Source: Candidatus Neomicrothrix sp. UBA672 (GTDB lineage: Bacteria > Actinomycetota > Acidimicrobiia > Acidimicrobiales > MedAcidi-G1). From it: 5,311 bases of DNA. Below the pieces are notes generated by a model. That model did not search any database, was not told where the DNA came from, and saw only the letters and a program-made list of their open reading frames with translations. The position numbers were made by a program, and so were the translations under genes. Each line of letters starts with the position of its first letter. Positions within the stretch are counted from its first letter, which is position 1. The stretch spans positions 1-5,311 of the forward strand of contig DBNM01000119.1 of NCBI GenBank assembly GCA_002299135.1, read 5' to 3'. Below, piece by piece: positions 1 through 5,311 of the stretch.

Positions 1-179
1 CGTTCCCAAGGGCGTCCAGAATTGACATCAGCGACTCCTCCCCAAATGTCCACGACACTTTTACCTTCTACATAAAGGCAGAAAGCTGCTCCTATTTCTT
101 CGAATTGTTCGAAATTGTTTGAAAATGCTTCAGCTACTGCTTCGTAACCTTCTGAAACTTCACCATTTATTTCTGTCAT
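1..179 (-). CDS. Serine hydrolase, beta-lactamase/EstB-like (N-terminal part, cut by window edge)
   Basis: This is the first 59 codons of a gene that runs off the left edge. The start is ATG at 179, with a good Shine-Dalgarno (GTGAGGA, plus-strand 184-190) four bases upstream. The visible protein has an N-terminal helix (GYEAVAEAFSNNF, residues 11-23), then a strand and turn ending in VVDIWGGVAD (42-51) and GRPWE (55-59). That opening, with a helix, a Y/F-V-x-G-x strand, D-x-W-G-G and G-R-P-W, is what I know from the class C beta-lactamase-like esterases and peptidases (COG1680, EstB type). The catalytic SxxK motif normally comes roughly 20 residues later, outside the window, so activity cannot be judged. 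No signal peptide is visible, which suggests a cytoplasmic esterase or hydrolase rather than an exported antibiotic-resistance enzyme. It lies 41 bases downstream of the tRNA-Leu gene on the same strand and could be read through from it. Family assignment is by pattern recall; substrate unknown. Confidence 0.8.
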   Translation of the reverse strand, partial: MTEINGEVSEGYEAVAEAFSNNFEQFEEIGAAFCLYVEGKSVVDIWGGVADVNSGRPWE

Positions 180-220
180 AATTTCCTCACCTTGCTGAAA
201 ATTAATCTAAGTGCTCTAAG

Positions 221-303
221 TGCCCGAGGTGGGAGTCGAACCCACATGATCTTTCGATCCAAGGATTTTAAGTCCTCTGCGTATGCCGTTCCGCCACTCG
301 GGC
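221..303 (-). tRNA. tRNA-Leu, anticodon UAA
   Basis: A complete 83-base class II tRNA on the minus strand. The acceptor stem GCCCGAG (303-297) pairs perfectly with CTCGGGC (228-222), followed by discriminator A at 221. The D arm is closed by GCG/CGC. The anticodon stem GAGGA/TCCTT (one G-U pair) carries the loop CTTAAAA, which puts UAA at positions 34-36 for decoding UUA and, by wobble, UUG. The long variable arm is a 4-bp stem, GATC-GAAA-GATC. The T arm is GTGGG-TTCGACT-CCCAC. The extra arm and discriminator A both fit leucine identity. The 3' CCA is not encoded (CTT follows instead), so it must be added by CCA-adding enzyme, as is common in Actinobacteriota and many other bacteria. Confidence 0.97.
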
Positions 304-311
304 TTCATCAA

Positions 312-340
312 TGGATACGCTAGCTAAACTCTTGCAACAA
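312..340 (-). promoter_or_regulatory. Possible promoter of the tRNA-Leu gene
   Basis: Reading the minus strand, TTGTTG (340-335) and TATCCA (317-312) are separated by exactly 17 bases. This would start transcription a couple of bases before the mature tRNA 5' end at 303. Each hexamer matches the sigma70-type consensus at only three of six bases, so the call rests mainly on spacing and position. The whole 304-375 gap is AT-rich and shows no terminator for the gene upstream of it, so read-through from the 103-residue gene is an alternative source of transcript. Confidence 0.22.
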
Positions 341-375
341 CACTTCAAAAAACAGAAAAGTTTTGTTTGATACTT

Positions 376-687
376 CTACGCTGCCTCTTCACAAGCATCT
401 ACTGAGGACCATAAAAGTGCTCTGAAAAAGTCTGACCGATTCTTATCGAGACTATTCGCTACTAAAACGCCTTCTATCATGTCAGAAATAACTGCACTAG
501 ACGGACGCTCTTTATAAGACACTGAAACGACTGAAAAGTCGAGGCCTCTCCTTATGGATCTGTGAACTTCTTCTATTCGCGGAGGGCTACGAAAAGTCGG
601 AACTGACAATTTATGATTGCGCGCCACCTGGCCTATAACTCTTGCGGTCTCTGCAAATATAAAACTTGTCATTTCTCTATTTTTCAT
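376..687 (-). CDS. Small conserved-looking protein of unknown function (103 aa)
   Basis: I do not recognise a named family. The protein is soluble, with no membrane segment or signal peptide. It has a leading amphipathic helix (TSFIFAETARVIGQVARNHKL, residues 7-27), a basic segment with FRSPPR (32-37) and SIRR (44-47), a beta strand FSVVSVSYKERPSSAVISDM (51-70), the stretch IEGVLVAN (71-78), and a C-terminal helix with ALLWSSV (90-96). The alternation of hydrophobic strand and charged turn, and phrases such as RP-x-x-AV-x-x-DMIEGVLVAN, look like a real conserved protein and resemble short hypotheticals I associate with Acidimicrobiia. I cannot confirm that without a search. ATG at 687 is chosen because GGAAA lies just upstream. 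An in-frame TTG at 705 has no ribosome site, and ATG at 672 (MTSF) is the main alternative. It is transcribed divergently from the nuclease gene, with 50 bases between the starts. Confidence 0.72.
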   Translation of the reverse strand: MKNREMTSFIFAETARVIGQVARNHKLSVPTFRSPPRIEEVHRSIRRGLDFSVVSVSYKERPSSAVISDMIEGVLVANSLDKNRSDFFRALLWSSVDACEEAA

Positions 688-722
688 ACTTTTCCAGTAT
701 CTCAAGCAAGTGTGACAATTGT

Positions 723-730
723 GAGGGAGA
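723..730 (+). promoter_or_regulatory. Ribosome binding site that sets the nuclease start
   Basis: GAGGGAGA lies seven bases before a GTG at 738. It is the only strong Shine-Dalgarno in the region. It argues against the in-frame TTG at 666, whose extra 24 residues (rich in F, Y, S and C) look unlike coding sequence and overlap the start of the divergent gene. Confidence 0.75.
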
Positions 731-737
731 ATATGTT

Positions 738-1682
738 GTGTCTGATTCTGAAAATATTTTAAACCCAGCGCAACAAGAAGTAATTGAACATCTCGGAGCT
801 TCGCCGAAAGATCGGCCGTCTTTTGGAGCTGATCTTAAGCAACACTTAAGAAAAGCTTTAGAGACTTCAGTCGCTCATTGCATGGAGGAACTTCCAAATG
901 ATGAAAGTATTTTCTTATCAAAACATCGATTAGCTCAAGTTCATGGGTGTGAAGAGAAATTCTTAGCTGAAGAAAATGAAGATTTCGAATGGCAGGTGGC
1001 AACAGCTAGAGGAACAATCGTCCATAAAGCGATCGAGCTTTCCGTTAACTGGCGCAAAGCAATAGAGCCTGCTGTCATCGTGGATGAAGCCGTCTCACGA
1101 TTCGAAGAAGATTCGAATAGTCTCGGCCATTGGTTGCGCGGTTGCAGCGAAATGGAAAGAGCCGAGCTGCGATCAATCTCAGTGGATACTTTTACCAAGT
1201 TTTTAGAATGTTGGCCAACTTTAAAACCGTCTTGGCGACCTGTTGCCGAAAGTCGGGTCAGGGCCGACCTATGCAACGAACGCTTAATACTTGCTGGAAA
1301 AGTTGATTTAACACTCGGGGTCGCAGAAGGTCAAAAGGCAGGAAAGGTTATTGTTGATTTCAAGACAGGTGGTTTCAGTACGACACACCATGAAGATCTT
1401 AGATACTACGCTCTTGTTGAAACCCTCAGGATAGGAATACCGCCCAGACTTGTAGCTTCCTATTATCTGGATCAGGCGGATTTCGTTCCTGAAAAAGTCA
1501 CCGAAGAACTTCTTGAATCAACTGTGAGACGAATCGCTCAAGGAGTCGAGCGAATAATTGAGATTGTTCATATGGGTAAAACTCCGGTGTTGAAACCAGG
1601 ACCGTCGTGCAGGTGGTGTCTGATTTCAGACGATTGTGATACCGGACAAAAATACATAAACGAGACTGACGGTAACAACTAA
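738..1682 (+). CDS. RecB-like PD-(D/E)XK nuclease with predicted 4Fe-4S cluster
   Basis: A 314-residue stand-alone nuclease of the RecB/AddB/Cas4 superfamily (PDDEXK_1, COG2887-like). Visible active-site motifs are His96 in RGTIVHKAIE, Asp190 in AGKVDLTLG, and the D-x-K pair Asp207/Lys209 in VIVDFKTGG. A helix at the place of the QxxxY motif reads EDLRYYALVETL (219-230). The glutamine that usually opens that motif is replaced, apparently by Asp220. Cys71 (in LAQVHGCEEKF) and a C-x2-C-x5-C cluster, Cys291/294/300, bracket the nuclease core. This is the arrangement and spacing of the iron staple in AddB-type nucleases, so a 4Fe-4S cluster is inferred. The family cuts single-stranded or end-processed DNA using a divalent metal. 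No helicase domain or cas gene is nearby, so a repair or DNA-processing role is only an inference. GTG at 738 is set by the upstream ribosome site. Its TAA stop overlaps the stop of the convergent transporter gene. Confidence 0.88.
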   Translation: MSDSENILNPAQQEVIEHLGASPKDRPSFGADLKQHLRKALETSVAHCMEELPNDESIFLSKHRLAQVHGCEEKFLAEENEDFEWQVATARGTIVHKAIELSVNWRKAIEPAVIVDEAVSRFEEDSNSLGHWLRGCSEMERAELRSISVDTFTKFLECWPTLKPSWRPVAESRVRADLCNERLILAGKVDLTLGVAEGQKAGKVIVDFKTGGFSTTHHEDLRYYALVETLRIGIPPRLVASYYLDQADFVPEKVTEELLESTVRRIAQGVERIIEIVHMGKTPVLKPGPSCRWCLISDDCDTGQKYINETDGNN

Positions 1683-2929
1683 TTTTTTGCGTTTAAATTA
1701 ATGAATTTACCCCGAGCCCATAACACGAGCGCCGAAAGCACCAGAATGGATCCGCTTATAGCAACGACTGGACGTGGACCAAATAAGGAAACCATCCACC
1801 CCATAGCAAGACCTGCGAAGGGTGCAGGACCTAAAACTCCCACAAGATAAATCGCCATAACTCTTCCCCTCATCTCTTCATTAACCTGTAATTGAACTAC
1901 TGAATTCAAATTTGACGCTGAGATTAAGTGCATGATTCCTAAAACTCCTAGAGCACAAAAAGCCACCGCATAAGAAGGAGCCACAGCGAAAAGAACGACT
2001 GATAAGCCGTAGCCAACCGTTGCTATTAACTGCTGAACAGAAGGTTTCATAAAACTTACATAACCTGTCACAATAGGGACCACCAAAACCGCTCCAATAC
2101 CTTGAGCGGAACCTAAAAGACCAAAGAAGAAAGGTGAAACTTCAAAAACTTCTTCTGAAAAAACGATTATTTGTTGAACGACAGGAAATCCGAAAGTAGA
2201 AATAATCGCTATTGTCAAGATGGCAGCTGAAATCCCTGGAGAATTGCGGACATACCTAACTGATTCTCTGTAATCAGAAATAACCGCTGGTCGCTCTCGA
2301 CTCGCTTTGAAATTTTCTTCTTGTGAACTTGTTAATAAACCGGCTTCCATCAACAAGAGACACACAAGCATTGGACCGTAAAAGAAAACTACCGCCGTGA
2401 GAGTCCAGCCAGGTCCTGCAAACCCAAGGATTAAACCGCCAATCGCAGGACCTAAAGCTCGTGCAGCATTGAACTGTGTGGAATTCAGTGTAATTGCATT
2501 TCTTAGGAGGTTTTGTGGTACGCATTCAGCTACAAATGCCTGACTGACAGGTATTAATAATCCTGAAACTGTTCCATTTAGAAAAAAGATGGCTACCCAG
2601 ACACCTGGCTCTTTGAGGCCTAAACCCCATGAGATTGCCATCAATCCTGCCATAAAGGAAGCGACAAGATTAGTCATTATTAATACGTCTCGACGATTTA
2701 GATTGTCTGAAATCCAACCTGTTAATGGGTTGACTACAAGCATCGGTACAAAATTTGCGAATGCAGCCATCCCAACCCATGAAGCAGATTCGGTAAGTTT
2801 GAAAATAATGTAGTAAGTCGCTACATACTGTGCCCATCGACCATTGTTTTTTAGAACCGCTCCGATCCAATACAAGCGAAAATTCCTTACTTTCAATGAG
2901 TCAAAAATTCCATAAGAAGAAGTGGGCAC
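1679..2929 (-). CDS. MFS transporter, EntS/MFS_3-type exporter
   Basis: A 416-residue inner-membrane protein with about twelve hydrophobic segments, normal for a major facilitator. The N-terminus NFRLYWIGAVLKNNGRWAQ (16-34) is typical of the MFS_3/EntS group (enterobactin and drug exporters). The loop 2-3 signature appears as GWISDNLNRRDVL (71-83). RNAITLNSTQFNAARALGP (143-161) is another hallmark of that group. A central loop rich in charged residues (about 200-220) separates the two halves, and NSVVQLQVNEEMRGRVMAIY (342-361) is the matching loop of the second half. The family works as proton-driven efflux; the substrate cannot be read from sequence. The start is GTG at 2929, with AAGG seven bases upstream. 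The gene is divergent from the crotonase gene (66-base gap) and convergent with the nuclease gene, overlapping by four bases at the stops. No regulator or siderophore gene is adjacent to hint at a substrate. Confidence 0.9.
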   Translation of the reverse strand: MPTSSYGIFDSLKVRNFRLYWIGAVLKNNGRWAQYVATYYIIFKLTESASWVGMAAFANFVPMLVVNPLTGWISDNLNRRDVLIMTNLVASFMAGLMAISWGLGLKEPGVWVAIFFLNGTVSGLLIPVSQAFVAECVPQNLLRNAITLNSTQFNAARALGPAIGGLILGFAGPGWTLTAVVFFYGPMLVCLLLMEAGLLTSSQEENFKASRERPAVISDYRESVRYVRNSPGISAAILTIAIISTFGFPVVQQIIVFSEEVFEVSPFFFGLLGSAQGIGAVLVVPIVTGYVSFMKPSVQQLIATVGYGLSVVLFAVAPSYAVAFCALGVLGIMHLISASNLNSVVQLQVNEEMRGRVMAIYLVGVLGPAPFAGLAMGWMVSLFGPRPVVAISGSILVLSALVLWARGKFINLNAKN

Positions 2930-2954
2930 CGTCTGACCTTATCTATCAAATTTA

Positions 2955-2975
2955 TTTATAGTGGGAGTTGATAAT
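2955..2975. promoter_or_regulatory. AT-rich divergent intergenic region with candidate -10 elements
   Basis: The 66 bases between the transporter and crotonase starts must hold promoters for both. On the minus strand TATAAA (2960-2955) is a good -10 match for the transporter. On the plus strand GATAAT (2970-2975) is a good -10 match for the crotonase. Neither has a convincing -35 at 16-18 bases, and I see no clear operator palindrome. These are candidates only. Confidence 0.28.
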
Positions 2976-2995
2976 ACTCATGGAAGACTAATGGT

Positions 2996-3772
2996 ATGGA
3001 ATATTTAAAACTAGAACACAGAGATAGAGTCGCACTGCTCACGCTAAATGACCCAGAGCGCAGAAATGTAGTAAGTAACGAATTGAACGAAGAACTGGTG
3101 TCAACTTTTGACGAATTGGAAAAAAGTGACGATACAGGTGCTGTTGTAATAACGGGTGAGGGACGTGCATTTTGTGCTGGTGCGATACTTGACGACTTGC
3201 TAGATGCAGGAGAAATGCAAAAACAAGGAGACGAGGCCTCACTCCCTCATATTTATCGAGGTTTTTTACGAATAGCTCATAGCAGTCTTCCTACTGTTGC
3301 TGCTGTTAATGGTGCTGCTGTTGGAGCAGGGATGAACATGGTCTTAGCTTGCGATCTTGTCATTGCTGGAACCTCCGCACGTTTTGACACAAGATTCTTA
3401 AATATTGGGCTTCACCCGGGAGGAGGTCACACGTGGCGTCTTAGAAATATCACCAACCTGCAGACGGCCAAAGCAATGGTTCTTTTTAACCAAATTCTTG
3501 ATGGCGAGTCAGCTGCGAAACGCGGGTTGGCATGGGAGTGCGTGCCTGATGAAGAACTACTAGAAACCGCTATAGGTTTTGCTGCCGAAGCTGCTTCTCA
3601 TCCATCTGAATTAGTTGCTTCAACGAAAAATACTTTGAGTGAAACTTCGAAAACTTTTGACTCGGTCTCTTCAGTGGAACTAGAAGTTGGTCCTCAAAGG
3701 CTATCTATGCAACAAAGTGCTTTTACTGACATGGTCGAAGGTTTAAAGAAAAAAATTACTAGCGAAAAATAA
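2996..3772 (+). CDS. Crotonase/enoyl-CoA hydratase family protein, catalytic glutamates absent
   Basis: A 258-residue crotonase-fold protein of normal single-domain length. The oxyanion-hole regions are present: GEGRAFCAGAILDDL (55-69) and AVNGAAVGAGMNMVLACDL (103-121). The PGGG turn (141-144) is also kept. Aligned by eye to rat mitochondrial enoyl-CoA hydratase, the position of catalytic Glu144 (GGGCE) is Asn114 (GAGMN). The position of Glu164 (GQPE) is Phe134 (DTRF). Both hydration acid/base residues are therefore missing. The usual Asp of CAGAD is Ile64. It should still bind an acyl-CoA and stabilise an enolate, but classical hydratase activity is doubtful; isomerase, thioesterase or other crotonase chemistry is possible. 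The FDTRFL..GLHPGGGHTW segment recurs, as I recall, in an actinobacterial subgroup annotated simply as enoyl-CoA hydratase. Start ATG 2996 has GGAAG (2982-2986) nine bases upstream. The gene ends seven bases before the convergent acetyltransferase gene, and no other fatty-acid gene is adjacent. Confidence 0.9.
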   Translation: MEYLKLEHRDRVALLTLNDPERRNVVSNELNEELVSTFDELEKSDDTGAVVITGEGRAFCAGAILDDLLDAGEMQKQGDEASLPHIYRGFLRIAHSSLPTVAAVNGAAVGAGMNMVLACDLVIAGTSARFDTRFLNIGLHPGGGHTWRLRNITNLQTAKAMVLFNQILDGESAAKRGLAWECVPDEELLETAIGFAAEAASHPSELVASTKNTLSETSKTFDSVSSVELEVGPQRLSMQQSAFTDMVEGLKKKITSEK

Positions 3773-3779
3773 ATTGCTT

Positions 3780-4367
3780 TTATTTCAACCAACTTGAAGT
3801 CATTTCCTTATTACGTATTTCCCACTCCTCAACGGTCATTGCATATCTGAGATGATCCTCCCAAATTCCATTTATTTCTAGATATTTCTCCGCTAAACCC
3901 TCACATCTCAAATTAAGTTTTTCAACCACACGACGCGAAGAACTGTTTCGAGGGACAATTGATATTTGAAGGCGGTGAAGATGCAACTCCTCAAAGGCAA
4001 ATTTGAGTATCACTACTAGCGCCTCAGGCATATAACCATTTCCGGCGCAATTTTCATCAATCCAATATCCGACATGGCCACTTTGGAAAGCTCCGCGCGT
4101 AATATTTGAAATATTTATTTCACCTATAAATTTTGCAGATAAAAAAACCCCAAATGACCAAGCTGAGCCTAAATTCATCTCTCTTTCTCGATTTGTGCAA
4201 CGACTTTCGAAATAATGTCTATCTTCCATCGAGTCAGGTTTTTTTAAGTTTTGCTTGGGTTCCCAAGGAACTAACCAGTCGAAATTAGAAAGTCTCACGT
4301 CGCGCCAAGATTCAAAATCCTCCGGAGACATCGGTCTAAGTTCTACACGCCGGCCTTTCAATAGCAA
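3780..4367 (-). CDS. GNAT acetyltransferase, RimJ/RimL type
   Basis: A 195-residue acetyltransferase of the Acetyltransf_3 group, which includes ribosomal-protein and peptide N-terminal acetylases (RimJ/RimL). It opens with the usual LLKGRRVELRPMSPEDF (residues 2-18), and NFDWLVPWEP (28-37) is the RimJ-style N..WL.PWEP segment. The acetyl-CoA binding core is GYWIDENCAGNGYMPEAL (100-117). The C-terminal signature is IVPRNSSSRRVVEKLNLRCEG (137-157), with the conserved asparagine and serine. The domain is complete. The acceptor could be a ribosomal protein N-terminus, another protein or a small molecule; sequence does not decide. Start TTG 4367 is preferred because a strong GAGGAAGG lies seven bases before it and because the family normally begins right at this strand. 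A TTG at 4397 lacks a ribosome site. TTG 4361 is also possible. It lies 68 bases downstream of the Ppx/GppA gene on the same strand and may be co-transcribed. Confidence 0.88.
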   Translation of the reverse strand: MLLKGRRVELRPMSPEDFESWRDVRLSNFDWLVPWEPKQNLKKPDSMEDRHYFESRCTNREREMNLGSAWSFGVFLSAKFIGEINISNITRGAFQSGHVGYWIDENCAGNGYMPEALVVILKFAFEELHLHRLQISIVPRNSSSRRVVEKLNLRCEGLAEKYLEINGIWEDHLRYAMTVEEWEIRNKEMTSSWLK

Positions 4368-4374
4368 AATTAGA

Positions 4375-4382
4375 CCTTCCTC
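4375..4382 (-). promoter_or_regulatory. Ribosome binding site that sets the acetyltransferase start
   Basis: On the minus strand GAGGAAGG ends seven bases before TTG 4367. The longer reading frame from TTG 4397 would place this site inside the coding sequence, so the shorter protein is more likely. Confidence 0.7.
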
Positions 4383-4435
4383 TTGTTGGATCTCCAAAAT
4401 AACTATGGCACTATTTTAAATTATTTCAGAGATAA

Positions 4436-5311
4436 TTACTTGTTGTAACCACGAAGCATTGAATACAAAATTCCGTCCAGAATATCAGACTCAGATACTA
4501 GGCATTCTGTAAACCCTAGTTGTCTCATCACTTTGACAAGAATTGCTGTACCGGCGACAATGACATCCGCTCTGTCTTCTTCAAGACCGGGATTAGATAT
4601 TCTTTCAAGTCTATTTTCAGTAGCTAAAGTTCTGAAAACATCTTCAACTGCATCTTTTGATAGATGAAAATGGTGAATTTTCTCTCTGTTGTATCTTTCT
4701 AACCCTATTTCGATAGCCGCTACGCAGGAAACGGTTCCAGCCAGTCCCACTAGAGTAACCCCACTTCCAATCTCAGGAATTTCTCTTGAAGCATCATCGA
4801 CATGCCCTCCTATAACACTCAAACAGGCGTGCAACTCTTCCGGTAATGGTGGATCATTGTCAAAAAACTCCTCTGCAAGACGTACACAACCCATTTGAGA
4901 AGAGTGGACGTTTTCAGCTTTTTCATTACCAAAGACAAACTCAGTGGATCCTCCTCCGATATCTAAAATTAAAAAGGGGCCCTCGAAAGATTTCAACTCA
5001 GCGATTGCGCCTTCAAATGCCAGACGTCCCTCTTCTTCACCTGTTAATAACTCTGGTCTTACACCTATTGTTGATTCGACTTGATTGAAAAAATCTTCAC
5101 TATTGCTGGCATCACGTGCTGCGGATGTGGCCACCATACGCACTTCTGAGACTTCATGGACGTCTAAACTGCTACGGAAATCTTTAAGAGCATCAAGCAC
5201 GCGATTCATTGCTTTACTTGAAAGTTCCCCGCTCTCATCTAGATCCTGTCCTAACTGCGTGATCTTCATTTGTCTATCTAAAGTTTCAAATTTGTTACCA
5301 ATCAACAGACG
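4436..5311 (-). CDS. Ppx/GppA family phosphatase (exopolyphosphatase or pppGpp phosphohydrolase), N-terminus outside window
   Basis: The frame stays open to the right edge, where it reads R-L-L-I-G. That is the end of the family's N-terminal GTNS-x-RLL phosphate-binding loop, so only about a dozen residues are missing. The in-frame TTG at 5305 is the Leu of that motif and not a start. In the 291 visible residues, motifs appear in family order: TSAARDASN (about 62-70), the catalytic-glutamate segment LTGEEEGRLAFEGA (about 89-102), the second phosphate loop LDIGGGSTEF (about 116-125), QMGCVRLAEEF (about 139-149), and the third loop GLAGTVSCVAA (about 189-199). RADVIVAGTAIL (about 247-258) and SESDILDGIL (about 273-282) close the domain. 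There is no C-terminal HD domain, so it is the short actinobacterial-type form of the ASKHA fold. It probably hydrolyses inorganic polyphosphate from chain ends, or pppGpp to ppGpp, in the cytoplasm; which one cannot be told from sequence. It ends 68 bases before the acetyltransferase start. Confidence 0.93.
   Translation of the reverse strand, partial: RLLIGNKFETLDRQMKITQLGQDLDESGELSSKAMNRVLDALKDFRSSLDVHEVSEVRMVATSAARDASNSEDFFNQVESTIGVRPELLTGEEEGRLAFEGAIAELKSFEGPFLILDIGGGSTEFVFGNEKAENVHSSQMGCVRLAEEFFDNDPPLPEELHACLSVIGGHVDDASREIPEIGSGVTLVGLAGTVSCVAAIEIGLERYNREKIHHFHLSKDAVEDVFRTLATENRLERISNPGLEEDRADVIVAGTAILVKVMRQLGFTECLVSESDILDGILYSMLRGYNK

Noticed and set aside
98..127. TTCGAA-rich run resembling a short tandem repeat or operator
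   Set aside because: It falls inside the serine hydrolase coding region and is explained by the codons for NNFEQFEE. The copies are imperfect.
666..737. N-terminal extension of the nuclease from TTG 666, including C-D-N-C (possible metal site)
   Set aside because: There is no ribosome site before TTG 666, while GAGGGAGA marks GTG 738. The extension overlaps the start of the divergent gene, so the two cysteines are probably not translated.
941..1276. Minus-strand open frame of 111 codons inside the nuclease gene
   Set aside because: It lies antisense within a gene whose active-site motifs are clear. The translation is low in recognisable structure, so it is a shadow of the real frame.
738..1682. 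The nuclease as Cas4 of a CRISPR-Cas locus
   Set aside because: There are no repeats with regular spacers and no cas1, cas2 or other cas gene in the window. The protein is longer than a typical Cas4, and the neighbours are housekeeping genes.
2274..2525. Minus-strand frame of 83 codons, and neighbouring frames at 2589-2813 (plus) and 2670-2870 (minus)
   Set aside because: All lie inside the MFS transporter gene in other frames, have no convincing ribosome site, and give no family-like protein.
3039..3242. Minus-strand frame of 67 codons within the crotonase gene
   Set aside because: It is antisense to a region carrying the conserved oxyanion-hole motif and has a His/Leu-rich translation typical of a shadow frame.
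3767..3785. Possible bidirectional intrinsic terminator between the crotonase and acetyltransferase genes
   Set aside because: The stem contains only A-T pairs and is therefore weak, so it is not annotated as a terminator.
4689..5088. Two overlapping plus-strand frames of 69 and 80 codons
   Set aside because: They are antisense to the conserved phosphate-binding motifs of Ppx/GppA and show no coding character.

Overview
The window reads as ordinary chromosomal DNA from a free-living bacterium. It is densely packed, with no gene-free stretch longer than about 75 bases, and has a moderate-to-low GC content (roughly 40-45% by eye). The protein families and their style recall Actinobacteriota, especially Acidimicrobiia-like lineages: a short Ppx/GppA without an HD domain, a stand-alone RecB-like Fe-S nuclease, an EstB-like serine hydrolase, a crotonase with an FDTRFL..GLHPGGG signature, and a tRNA with no encoded CCA. 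The GC content is low for that phylum, so a marine low-GC actinobacterial lineage is my best guess. This is inference from recall, not a search.

Layout, left to right. The left edge holds the N-terminal 59 codons of a serine beta-lactamase-like hydrolase (minus). Next come a class II tRNA-Leu(UAA) (minus) and a 103-residue protein of unknown function (minus). Divergent from that is a 314-residue PD-(D/E)XK nuclease with four cysteines placed for a 4Fe-4S cluster (plus). It converges on an MFS exporter of the EntS/MFS_3 type (minus), and the two stop codons overlap. Divergent from the exporter is a crotonase/enoyl-CoA hydratase family protein (plus) that lacks both catalytic glutamates of the classical hydratase. 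It converges, with a 7-base gap, on a RimJ-type GNAT acetyltransferase (minus). At the right edge is a Ppx/GppA phosphatase (minus), whose first dozen or so residues lie outside the window.

The strands alternate almost gene by gene, so there is little operon structure. Ppx/GppA followed by the acetyltransferase, and the tRNA followed by the serine hydrolase, are the only plausible co-transcribed pairs. The genes do not form an evident single pathway. I see no mobile element, CRISPR array, phage gene or defence cassette, and no clear sign of an undescribed system. The items most worth a second look are the Fe-S nuclease beside a small conserved-looking unknown protein, and the crotonase with a rewired active site.
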